A stretch of 64,000 nucleotides of DNA from assembly GCF_000711225.1 (NCBI RefSeq), contig NZ_JOMG01000002.1:880501-944500 (forward strand), read 5' to 3'. The position numbers and the translations under genes were made by a program. The notes under the pieces were generated by a model that had not been told where the DNA came from, did not search any database, and was given only the letters and a program-made list of their open reading frames with translations. This DNA is from Pelobacter seleniigenes DSM 18267. Lineage in GTDB: Bacteria; Desulfobacterota; Desulfuromonadia; Desulfuromonadales; Geopsychrobacteraceae. Positions 54,184-62,304 of the stretch are shown piece by piece; positions within the stretch are counted from its first letter, which is position 1, and the number at the start of each line of letters is the position of its first letter.

Positions 54184-54723
54184 ATGAACAAAGTCGCCAT
54201 ATTCGGCAATGCCGGCGGCGGAAAATCCCACTTGGCCGGGCAATTGGCAGAACTGACCGGGCTCCCGCTCCATTCCCTTGATCAAATTAAATACCGCCCC
54301 GGCGGCGGCGAAGTGCCGCACCAGGAGTACCTGGCCATGCATGCCGAACTGTTGCAGCAACCCCGCTGGATCATTGATGGTTTTGGTTGCGTGAGTTCTG
54401 CCTGGCAGCGTTTTGCCGCCGCTGATACCTTGATCTATATCGATCTTCCCCTGGCCAGGCATTTCTGGTGGGTCACCAAACGGCTCATCAAAGGGGTATT
54501 TGTCAATCCCGAAGGTTGGCCCAAGGACAGTCCGATTTGGCAAGGATCGTTGAACAGCTACCGGGTTTTGTGGCTCTGCCACCGCAAGCTGACGCCAAAG
54601 TATCGGCAATTGATCGCCGACGCAGCGCAGTCCAAACAGGTGCTGCATCTGACCTCGCCCAAAGCCATCAAGACATTCCTGCAACGGGTGCCAAACGAGT
54701 TGCAGATGGATCGATCAGCCTGA
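54184..54723 (+). CDS. P-loop kinase-like protein (topology-modulation/FlaR-like)
   Basis: AAGGAGG precedes the ATG (179 residues). Walker A is GNAGGGKSHLAGQL (about residues 8-21), and LHSLDQIKYRPG (about residues 29-40) fits the FlaR-like kinases. QPRWIIDGFG and LIYIDLPL form the second strand set. The substrate is unknown. It converges on the diguanylate cyclase gene. Confidence 0.85.
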   Translation: MNKVAIFGNAGGGKSHLAGQLAELTGLPLHSLDQIKYRPGGGEVPHQEYLAMHAELLQQPRWIIDGFGCVSSAWQRFAAADTLIYIDLPLARHFWWVTKRLIKGVFVNPEGWPKDSPIWQGSLNSYRVLWLCHRKLTPKYRQLIADAAQSKQVLHLTSPKAIKTFLQRVPNELQMDRSA

Positions 54724-54727
54724 ACAA

Positions 54728-56650
54728 TCAGCCGGTCGGACTGTCGTCAGCAGCCAGATTGATCCGCAGACAGTTGCGGCCGGAATCCTTTGCCTGATAA
54801 AGGCAGGCATCGGCCACATCGATCAGGTCGGTCACTGATTGAAAGCGGGAGGAATACCCCACCAATCCGGCACTGACGGTAATGATTCCGTGGGGGCTGC
54901 CGCGGTGGGGGATGTCCATGTTACGGACGGCCTCGACCAGCCGCTCGCCACAAATATGGGCAGCGGCCTGGTCGGCGCTGTTGAAAATCACCGCGAATTC
55001 CTCCCCGCCATAGCGATAGGCTCGATCGACTTTGCGGATGGTGGCGGCGATAACCTGAGCCACCGCACGCAAGGTTTCGTCCCCCGCCGTATGCCCGTAG
55101 ATATCGTTGAACGCCTTGAAGTGGTCAATGTCGACCAGCAGCAGGAAAAAGGATTCAACATTGTGCTGCGCCTGCCTGAATACGGCCTCGATATCCCGAT
55201 CCAGAGAGCGGCGATTATGAATGCCGGTCAAACCATCGAGCAGGCTCAACTCCCTGAGCTGGGCATTGGCTGTCTCCAGCTCCCGGGTCCGGCTGTTCAC
55301 CAGCCCCTGCAGATCCGTCTGGGCCTCATCGACCTGACGACACATATCCAGAAAGGTTCCGGCCAGCCCGCCGATCTCATTCTGCTGCTCCAAAGGGAGC
55401 TGCTGCGAAGAGCGGATCACGGTCTGGTAATCTCCGGCCGCCACCAGGGATATGGCCTGCTGCAGCTTGGCCAGGGGGGCTTTGACCTGTTTGCCGATCA
55501 CCAGATAAACCGTGACATAATAGACCACAAAGAGCAGAAACCCGAACAGCAGAACAATGCGGGCAGTCTGGTGCGCCTCATGGGCAATAAGCTGCTTGGG
55601 CAGGACTCTGACCAGCCACCAGTCCGGTCCGGCCAGCGCTGCGGCGATCAGGTAGTTGCCTCCCTGGACATCTTCGGTCACGGAGATGCCTTGTGCATCC
55701 GGCTTTGCCAGCGCAACTTGATGAAAGATGCGGTCAAGGGCCGGATCGCCAATCTTGTCCAGCGACAGCTGCCCTTTTTGTTTCAGTTCGTCCTTGAGTT
55801 TGCCGGGATGGGCAATAAGGTAGCCATTTTTACTGAGGATCAGAGAATAGGTGCCGGACAGGGAATCATTGTTGAGCCGCTCCATAATGGCGGTCAGGTA
55901 CAGATCCAGGCTGGGATTCACCAAGTGGCGACCCTGGTAGTCAACCGGCAGTTCAAAGGTAATGGTCCATTGCCCGACCGTCTCGTCATAATAAAGCCCA
56001 GTCCAGACCGGAGTCCGCGCGGGGTTTTCCGATTGCAAGGTCGCCTTGATGGTACCCAGTTCGTTCATGGGCAGGTCCGGTTTGGCCTGCAGTCCCCAGG
56101 GTGCCGCCGGGGAATAGATGGTGATGGCGTTCTCCGGATAAGAGGCATGCAGTACCCCTTGGGCAGCCCAGGCCGGCCCGTAGCGATTGACCAGCAGATA
56201 AGCGATGAGCAGCCGGCGCTTGAAATCGTGGGAAGCGACCGACTGATTGTTGCCGATAAAACTGGTCACCCCCCAGGATCGTCCCAGGTGGCGTTCGATG
56301 CTTTCGGTAAAGAATTGCTCCTTCATTCGAGTGGCCCCATCGCCATCGACAAAATACATCGCCCAGAACTCATCATCCGAAAAGTCCAACGGCGAAAGGT
56401 ACAGGTGAAGGAACTCGTCCCGAAAAAAGGTTAAATTATGATAGGCCCCAGCAAAAAGCTGATCCTCAATCTGCTTGCGCTCGACCATATATTGGCGCAT
56501 CGTCGCCAGTGACCGTTCCTTGCTGTGGTGGTACACCAGAAAGTAGCAGGAGATTGTGGCAATCGTCACAACAAGAACCCCGAACAGTAAAACTCTGCTG
56601 AGGATTTGGCCGCTGAGGCGTCGGGAGGTGAAGAGGGAGATTCGATTCAT
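54728..56650 (-). CDS. Cache-sensor diguanylate cyclase
   Basis: The 640-residue protein repeats the layout of the one at 41792: transmembrane helix (about residues 15-37), large periplasmic Cache domain (WTGLYYDETVGQWTITFELP), second helix (about residues 365-385), HAMP-like linker, coiled coil and GGDEF with RYGGEEF. The substrate loop DIDHFKAFNDIYGHTAGDE is intact. It should make c-di-GMP on sensing an external ligand. The two are similar in architecture but diverged in the sensor. Confidence 0.92.
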   Translation of the reverse strand: MNRISLFTSRRLSGQILSRVLLFGVLVVTIATISCYFLVYHHSKERSLATMRQYMVERKQIEDQLFAGAYHNLTFFRDEFLHLYLSPLDFSDDEFWAMYFVDGDGATRMKEQFFTESIERHLGRSWGVTSFIGNNQSVASHDFKRRLLIAYLLVNRYGPAWAAQGVLHASYPENAITIYSPAAPWGLQAKPDLPMNELGTIKATLQSENPARTPVWTGLYYDETVGQWTITFELPVDYQGRHLVNPSLDLYLTAIMERLNNDSLSGTYSLILSKNGYLIAHPGKLKDELKQKGQLSLDKIGDPALDRIFHQVALAKPDAQGISVTEDVQGGNYLIAAALAGPDWWLVRVLPKQLIAHEAHQTARIVLLFGFLLFVVYYVTVYLVIGKQVKAPLAKLQQAISLVAAGDYQTVIRSSQQLPLEQQNEIGGLAGTFLDMCRQVDEAQTDLQGLVNSRTRELETANAQLRELSLLDGLTGIHNRRSLDRDIEAVFRQAQHNVESFFLLLVDIDHFKAFNDIYGHTAGDETLRAVAQVIAATIRKVDRAYRYGGEEFAVIFNSADQAAAHICGERLVEAVRNMDIPHRGSPHGIITVSAGLVGYSSRFQSVTDLIDVADACLYQAKDSGRNCLRINLAADDSPTG

Positions 56651-56817
56651 TATCGCGGCTCCTGACGGTTCGCGCTGCAGAGCAAACCGTCGCTATCTTT
56701 TTTCAACCTACTTGGATTCACCTGAGGTTATTGAGGCACCGGCAAAGCAAGAGAGACCCGGTTTGATACAAAGCCTGGGAAGGCAACGCAGCCGACAGCC
56801 TGAAAAATCCAGAATTA

Positions 56818-56846
56818 ATAAAAATATTAGCAAGGTTAATAGTCAA
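56818..56846 (-). promoter_or_regulatory. Weak putative promoter of the diguanylate cyclase gene
   Basis: On the minus strand, TTGACT (56846-56841) and TTTTAT (56823-56818) are 17 bases apart in an AT-rich stretch, 168 bases upstream of the start. The rest of the gap from 56651 to 57027 shows no gene. Confidence 0.35.
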
Positions 56847-57027
56847 CAATAGTGGATTCAGTAGTGAAAAGCAATTGACCCCAGGCAGAATCAGTTCATG
56901 GGAAAGAGCTCCTGCACAGCCGAAAATGGCCCTGCTTGAATCAACAAGCGCTTGCCTGCGAACAATTAATTGCGCCAGAATTGGTTATCAGTACCAAGTA
57001 CCCCGACCGCCAGCCAGGACACCTATT

Positions 57028-57498
57028 ATGCTGACAATTGACATCCCCGGTTATCAAACCCTGCAACTGGACCATCTGGTCCTTGATTTCAACGGCACCC
57101 TCGCCTGCGACGGCCAGCTCATTGCCGGTGTTCGCCAACGGCTTGAACGGTTGGCTGGACAGCTGCAGATCCATATCATCACCGCCGATACGTTTGGCGG
57201 GGTTGCCGCAGCCGTGGCGGATATCCCCTGTCGGCTGTCGATTATTCCCCCCAAGGCTCAAGACCAGGCAAAACTCGATTACCTGCAGCAGCTCGGTGCA
57301 TCCAGAGCAGCGGCCATCGGTAACGGACGCAATGACCGGCTCATGCTGGCCGGGGCAGGATTGGGGATTGCGGTGCTGCAGGAGGAGGGCGCGGCCAGTG
57401 CCACCATCCTGGCGGCGGATCTGGTCACCAGGGATATCCTCGCGGCGCTTGATTTGCTGCTGCATCCGGGACGGTTGGTGGCGACGTTGCGCAATTGA
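57028..57498 (+). CDS. HAD-family hydrolase, soluble P-type-ATPase-like
   Basis: The ATG at 57028 (AGGACA upstream, 156 residues) is chosen over a frame starting in unconserved sequence. The nucleophile Asp20 is in LVLDFNGTLACDG, where the second acid is replaced by Asn as in soluble P-type-ATPase-like HADs. GNGRNDRLMLAGAGLGIAV holds the metal-binding acid. These proteins resemble the P domain of cation ATPases; the substrate is unknown. Confidence 0.85.
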   Translation: MLTIDIPGYQTLQLDHLVLDFNGTLACDGQLIAGVRQRLERLAGQLQIHIITADTFGGVAAAVADIPCRLSIIPPKAQDQAKLDYLQQLGASRAAAIGNGRNDRLMLAGAGLGIAVLQEEGAASATILAADLVTRDILAALDLLLHPGRLVATLRN

Positions 57499-57499
57499 T

Positions 57500-57950
57500 T
57501 ATCCCGGCCTTCCACATTGAAGGGGAAAGGCCGGGATGGGGCTGAAACAACCAACACCTACGCAGAGCTGCCGCACCAATCACCATCGCCACCCGTTGCC
57601 CGTCAAATGGCTTGCCTTTTTCGGGGCCTAAAGATTGATTTTAGCTTCTGACTTTCATCCCCCTTTTGCCAGCGCTGGAGCGGAACAGGATTGGGCCGGA
57701 GTAAGCGAGGAATGTTCGCAGCCCTTTTGGGCAAGTTTTGCGAGCGCGGCCCAAACCTGTGGAGCGGAAGGGACCTGGCGCAGCCAGGCGCTGGCATTGG
57801 GGCGGGGTCTTTTGGTGCCTTTTCTGACCTAAAGTAGAAAAGTCACTCGCCTGGCGGGACGAGACCCGCCGGTTTCTCTGGTTGCTTCACGAACCGTATC
57901 CGTTCATGCCGAAAACTTTCAAAACACTGAAATCAAAATCACAGTCGCGG
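57500..57950. repeat. Repeat-rich gap, front part of block B
   Basis: A REP-like unit (CCGGCCTTCCACATTGAAGG then GGGATGGGGC) at 57500-57550 is followed by CTTGCCTTTTTCGGGGC (also at 26347-26363) and a GCGGGACGAGACCCGC hairpin (57859-57874). No gene is evident. Confidence 0.55.
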
Positions 57951-58200
57951 GGTCGCGGCCCCGCAGCCGCCCATCTTTTTGTCCAGGCCAACAAAAAGAT
58001 GGAAAAAAATGGCCTTTTGATTGCTCGGGAGTTTCGTTTGTTCCGGAAATGACTCAGGGATGCTCTGGTCGCTGCTCATTCGGCAGGGTTGGTCACCGTT
58101 GCATTTAATCACGGAGCATGCCCGCTACTAGCCGTATGGTCGTTGAATGCGCCCGACGAGAAGCTGCGCTTCTCGTACTGGCGGACTGAGGGGCTGCAAA
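57950..58200 (+). repeat. Structured dispersed repeat, copy B
   Basis: It holds the same three hairpins in the same order as 25978-26235, with CCATCTTTTTGT/ACAAAAAGATGG (57971-58002) and ACGAGAAGC/GCTTCTCGT (58156-58176). The third pair of the 12-bp stem is A-T here and T-A in copy A. Confidence 0.8.
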
Positions 58201-58233
58201 TTTGGAAGGACTGATGGTTTGATGAAATTTGGT

Positions 58234-58283
58234 CCTTTGCTCCTTCCCCCTTGATGGGGGAAGGTCGGGATGGGGGTGAGAAA
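58234..58283. repeat. REP-like G-rich hairpin
   Basis: CTTCCCCCTTGATGGGGGAAG followed by GTCGGGATGGGGGTGAG matches the units at 24587-24626 and 26611-26663. It lies about 110 bases upstream of the NtrC-type gene. Confidence 0.7.
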
Positions 58284-58394
58284 AAAACTCCCAATTTTTC
58301 CCATCCTCCACCGCCACACCGGGGAAGATCATTGATCATTCCCAAAAATAAAGGTATCTTAACAAAACTGTTACTTTCCTGTTGAGGGGACCCC

Positions 58395-59756
58395 ATGGCA
58401 GAGCAATTCCGTAATCTTCTGGTCATTGATGATGAAGGCTCCATGCGTCATATGCTGCGGCTGGTTCTGGAGCAGCACCAGTATCGGGTCAGTGAAGCCG
58501 CCAACGGTGCCGAGGCCATCAATCTGCTCTACAAGGAAAAGTTTGACGTCATTCTCTCCGATATCCGCATGCCGGACATGGACGGCCTGACCTTTCTGGA
58601 ACAACCGGAAGTCCGTGCGCTCACCAGCACGATCATCATGATGAGCGCCTATGGCAGCGTCGATACCGCGTTGGAATGCATGAAACGCGGCGCCTACGAT
58701 TACATTTCCAAACCCTTCAAGCCCGATGAAGTCATCCTGACCCTGCGTAAAGCCGAAGAGCGGCAGCAGCTGAAGGTTGAAAACCGGCAATTGAAGCAAG
58801 CGCTGTCGAAGCAGGAGCAAAACTTCTCCATCGAACACATCATCCATGCCAGCCCCAAAATGCAGCAGTTGCTTAAGCTGGTCAAAGTGGCGGCCAAAGC
58901 CGACTCGCCGGTGCTGATCAGCGGTGAAACCGGAACCGGCAAGGAATTGATCGCCAAAGCCCTGCACAGTGAAAGCGCCCGCAAAGGTCAGTTTTTGGCC
59001 ATCAACTGCAGCGCCATCACCGCCGGGTTGCTGGAAAGCGAACTATTCGGACATAAAAAAGGGGCTTTTACCGGCGCAGACCGGGATAAGGAAGGATTGT
59101 TTTCCATCGCCCACGGCGGCACCCTGTTTCTGGATGAGATTGCCGACCTGCCCCTGGAGCTGCAACCAAAACTGTTGCGGGTTCTGCAGGAGAGTGAAAT
59201 CAGGAAGGTGGGCGCCACCCGCTCGGAAAAAATCAATACCCGGGTGATTGCCGCCGCCGGCACCGACCTGCAGGGTGCGGTCCAGCAAGGAACCTTTCGC
59301 CAGGATCTGTATTACCGCCTGGCCGTGGTTGATGTGCACCTGCCGCCATTGCGCGAACGGCCTGAAGATATCGTCAAGCTGAGCGAATATTTCCTGGCCA
59401 AGAGCTGCCAGCGGGAGAAGCGGCCCTGCCCGCAGTTGACCGAAGAGGCCAAACAGACGCTGACCCGCTATCCCTGGCCCGGCAATGTCCGCGAGCTGGA
59501 AAACTATATTGAGAAAGCCCTCATCTTCAGCCACGGTGAACAGCTGGACCTGCCCGCGCTGCGCATGAGGCAGCCCCCCCCGGGAGGTTTCGATGCGGAA
59601 GAGTACTCCCTGAAGGTCGCCACCCGGCGGCTGGAAGAAGAGTATATTCGCAAGGCCTTGAAAAAAACCGACCGCAACCGGACCCAGGCCGCCCAGCTGC
59701 TGGAAATCAGCCTGCGCTCACTGATGTACAAGATCAAGGATTACGAGATCGAATGA
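58395..59756 (+). CDS. NtrC-family sigma-54-dependent response regulator
   Basis: The 453-residue protein has a receiver with Asp56 (VILSDIRMPDMDG), a sigma-54 activator AAA+ domain with Walker A GETGTGKEL (about residues 177-185), the sigma-54-contacting GAFTGA loop (about residues 223-228) and Walker B GGTLFLDEIADLP, and a Fis-type helix-turn-helix at the end (NRTQAAQLLEISLRSLMYKI). AGGGGACC precedes the ATG. No kinase is adjacent, so it is an orphan here. It is convergent with radC. Confidence 0.95.
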   Translation: MAEQFRNLLVIDDEGSMRHMLRLVLEQHQYRVSEAANGAEAINLLYKEKFDVILSDIRMPDMDGLTFLEQPEVRALTSTIIMMSAYGSVDTALECMKRGAYDYISKPFKPDEVILTLRKAEERQQLKVENRQLKQALSKQEQNFSIEHIIHASPKMQQLLKLVKVAAKADSPVLISGETGTGKELIAKALHSESARKGQFLAINCSAITAGLLESELFGHKKGAFTGADRDKEGLFSIAHGGTLFLDEIADLPLELQPKLLRVLQESEIRKVGATRSEKINTRVIAAAGTDLQGAVQQGTFRQDLYYRLAVVDVHLPPLRERPEDIVKLSEYFLAKSCQREKRPCPQLTEEAKQTLTRYPWPGNVRELENYIEKALIFSHGEQLDLPALRMRQPPPGGFDAEEYSLKVATRRLEEEYIRKALKKTDRNRTQAAQLLEISLRSLMYKIKDYEIE

Positions 59757-59796
59757 TCCCCTGTCGCCACGCCGGAGGCTTCTTCGCCGGCCTGGC

Positions 59797-60480
59797 TCAG
59801 AGCAGCCCCCGGTCAGCCAGGCTGACATACTCCCCCTTGCCGATAATGACATGGTCCAGCACCCGCACTCCCATCAACTCGCCCACCTGTTTCAACCGTT
59901 CGGTAATATTGAGATCTTCGCGGCTCGGCGTCGGGTCGCCGGAAGGGTGGTTGTGGACAAAGAGGATGGCGGCTGCCGCTTCCTTGAGGGCCGGGGCAAA
60001 GACTTCCCGCGGATGGACAATACTCGCATTCAGACTCCCTTCGGAGATGCGCACCTCTTTTAACAGCCGGTTTTTGGTGTCCAACAACAGAGCGACAAAC
60101 ACCTCTTTGCGGTAATCGCAGAGTCGTTCATGGAAATGCAGGAAGGCATCCTGAGATGACCGGTAAGGCTGGCCCGGCTGCAGGCGCTGATCGGCAAAAC
60201 GCCGGCCGATCTGGAACAGCGCCTGAATTTCCGCTGCTTTGGCCGGACCGATGCCGGGTTGCTGACAAAGTTCGCTGATACTGGCTGCAGCCAGTTGCCG
60301 AAACGAACCGAACCGGCTGAGCAGCGCCCGCGCCAGGTCGACCGCGCTGTTTTTCCCGGAGCCGTCCCCGGTACGAATGATCAATGCCAGCAATTCGGCA
60401 TCGGTCAGTTTCTCGGCTCCAGACGCAAGTAATTTCTCCCGCGGACGCTCGTCCGCCGGCCAATCTTTAATCCGCCGCAT
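59797..60480 (-). CDS. radC: RadC-family JAB/MPN-domain protein
   Basis: The ATG at 60480 has GAGGAGGGGGAT upstream (227 residues). The N-terminal helix-hairpin-helix part has GIGPAKAAEIQALFQIG (about residues 74-90), and the metal site HNHPSGDPTPSRED (about residues 171-184) is complete. Although named for radiation repair, RadC's role is unsettled. It is a single minus-strand gene near the cytochrome gene. Confidence 0.94.
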   Translation of the reverse strand: MRRIKDWPADERPREKLLASGAEKLTDAELLALIIRTGDGSGKNSAVDLARALLSRFGSFRQLAAASISELCQQPGIGPAKAAEIQALFQIGRRFADQRLQPGQPYRSSQDAFLHFHERLCDYRKEVFVALLLDTKNRLLKEVRISEGSLNASIVHPREVFAPALKEAAAAILFVHNHPSGDPTPSREDLNITERLKQVGELMGVRVLDHVIIGKGEYVSLADRGLL

Positions 60481-60523
60481 ATCCCCCTCCTCGGCATTCA
60501 ATTGTCAGGTTAATGATTTCAGT

Positions 60524-61042
60524 TTATTGCGGCAAATCCGCTTTAAACGGAGTCCCCCAAAAGGTCCCCAGCACACTCTTTTCCGCCGGGCTGATAATCA
60601 CCCCGCGGGCCGCCATCAGATCCAGCAATTCATTCAGAGAACGTCCGTCCCGCATGGCCCGATCCACCGGTGCCAGGCTGTGACAGCCGGTGCAGCGCCG
60701 CTCCAGAATGGCCCGGTATTCTCCTAAAGGATCAGCCTGAGGCAGAGGCGATGCGGGCGAAGCACTCTTGAGCGCCGCCTGCTTTGCAGTCCAGAAGATT
60801 CCCATGACCTCTGCTTCACGATCATCGAGCCGCGCCCCGAAGCGGATCATCTTGGTGATGATTTCATCGATATTCTCACCCCGCTGCAGCGCTTGCTCAA
60901 TGCGCGCCGGCGTGTGGCACTGGCTGCAACGTTCGTTAATGATGCGCTGGTATTCGGCCTCGATCTTGTCCTGGGCGGATACCGACAGCGCAGCAGCCAA
61001 GCTGGCCGCCAGAACAAGGACCGTCACAGACAGATATTTCAT
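60524..61042 (-). CDS. Diheme c-type cytochrome
   Basis: The 172-residue protein has a signal peptide (about residues 1-23, ending VSAQD) and two heme-attachment sites, C39SQCH43 and C117TGCH121, in two similar units of about 70 residues. Each unit ends with a segment of the type AEVMGIFWTA or KSVLGTFWGT, suggesting internal duplication. A periplasmic electron carrier is expected. The ferritin-like gene begins just upstream on the same strand with a 6-base gap. Confidence 0.9.
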   Translation of the reverse strand: MKYLSVTVLVLAASLAAALSVSAQDKIEAEYQRIINERCSQCHTPARIEQALQRGENIDEIITKMIRFGARLDDREAEVMGIFWTAKQAALKSASPASPLPQADPLGEYRAILERRCTGCHSLAPVDRAMRDGRSLNELLDLMAARGVIISPAEKSVLGTFWGTPFKADLPQ

Positions 61043-61048
61043 AGCTGA

Positions 61049-61546
61049 CTATTCCCTCACATAGGTATCGATATCGGTCTCATGGGGCATCCCCATGAAC
61101 CGGGCGTATTCCGATTCAATCACCGCGAAATGCTTTTGGCTTTCCAGGGCCAGCTGCTCAAAAACGATCCGCACCCCGGGATCAACGATATTCTTCGCTT
61201 TGCTGCGCAGAATCCGTTCCATCTGCTGTTCTTTGCCAAGGGCGATCTCCCGCGCCTTGCGTTCTTTGACTTCCTCGCTGATAATCCCGTCGAGTTCTTT
61301 CACGACCGCGGCCTCCTCATTGCAGGGGGTCACGATAAATTCGTCAAAGCTGCCGAATTCAGTCCCTTTGTAATAGCGGAAAAAACGTTCGACATGCGCC
61401 CTTTTTTCATCGGCCAGGCGGTTGAAGACCCTCTTTCCACCTTCATCCGCAACCATCTCCGCAGCCTTTCGATAAAAGCACATGATCTGTTTGGCACTCT
61501 CAACCGCCTGTTTGATCGCTTCCTGATGAATGAATTCCTGCGGCAT
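61049..61546 (-). CDS. Ferritin-like/rubrerythrin-type protein
   Basis: The ATG at 61546 is set by AAGGAGG (165 residues). Two E-x-x-H-type helix pairs are seen: YRKAAEMVADEGGKRVFNRL and ADEKRAHVERFF, then EQLALESQKHFAVIESEYARF. They can bind a diiron centre. No C-terminal rubredoxin domain is present. It precedes the diheme cytochrome gene by 6 bases, so both are probably co-transcribed and could work together in peroxide handling. Confidence 0.85.
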   Translation of the reverse strand: MPQEFIHQEAIKQAVESAKQIMCFYRKAAEMVADEGGKRVFNRLADEKRAHVERFFRYYKGTEFGSFDEFIVTPCNEEAAVVKELDGIISEEVKERKAREIALGKEQQMERILRSKAKNIVDPGVRIVFEQLALESQKHFAVIESEYARFMGMPHETDIDTYVRE

Positions 61547-61676
61547 AGGACCCTCCTTGTGCAAAGGTTGCTCAGCACGTTCTCTCTTTTAAAAATAGCC
61601 GAGCCCAGCCGCTTGTCAATCACTTAACCCACTGAACTTGAGTCACTTTCAGCGCAACAGGATGGTCGCTGCGAAG

Positions 61677-62294
61677 CTATATTGCACCGCGGCTTTTCAA
61701 CAGATCGGCCACAGCTTCGGCAAGCTTACGGTATCCTTGCGCATTGAGATGGACCGCATCGCTTTTATAGCTGCGATCAAAGAGCAGCTCCCCCAACCGA
61801 TCTTCCAGCAGGGGAAACTTGAGCTCTTCGGCCAGCTGGCGATAGAGGTCCAGATCCTTGGCCAGCAGCCCCATTTGCGGAACCGCGATCATCACCACCT
61901 GGATATCCCGCTGATGGGCCGCTTCGTACATGCGGCGCAGATTCTCCTGCAACTGTCCGCGGTCCTGCTTGCGCAGGATATCATTACCGCCTTCGCAAAT
62001 GATAACCAGATCCGGTTTTACGTCATCCAGCAATCCCGGCAGGCGGCGTGCCCCTTCGTCGCTGGTTTCCCCGGAGATGCCGGCGTTGATCACCTTGCGC
62101 GCGATCAGCCGGCTCAACTGGGCGGGATAGCTCAATTCCGGAGCCGCCCCCGCTCCTTTGGTCAAACTGTCGCCGAAGGCCAGGATGACGTCATTCGGAC
62201 GCAACGGCGTGAGATATTGCTGCTTGTTGTCACAGGCCCAGAGTCCGCTCAGCAAAAGCGTCCCTACCAGCAGCCCAACCAGCTTTTTCATCAT
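61677..62294 (-). CDS. GDSL/SGNH-family lipoprotein esterase (TesA-like)
   Basis: The 205-residue protein has a lipobox (LLSGLWAC, Cys21). All four SGNH blocks are present: FGDSLTKGAG (about residues 40-49), the Gly in NAGISGETS, EGGNDILR (about residues 100-107) and DAVHLNAQGYRKLA (about residues 184-197). Relatives are TesA-like lysophospholipases and acyl esterases. It is a single minus-strand gene beside the helicase gene. Confidence 0.92.
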   Translation of the reverse strand: MMKKLVGLLVGTLLLSGLWACDNKQQYLTPLRPNDVILAFGDSLTKGAGAAPELSYPAQLSRLIARKVINAGISGETSDEGARRLPGLLDDVKPDLVIICEGGNDILRKQDRGQLQENLRRMYEAAHQRDIQVVMIAVPQMGLLAKDLDLYRQLAEELKFPLLEDRLGELLFDRSYKSDAVHLNAQGYRKLAEAVADLLKSRGAI

Positions 62295-62304
62295 CAGCTC
62301 CCCC

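Noticed and set aside
54839-56434. A 531-codon plus-strand frame opposite the diguanylate cyclase
   Set aside because: It is the antisense shadow of a clear Cache-GGDEF gene, with no domain of its own.
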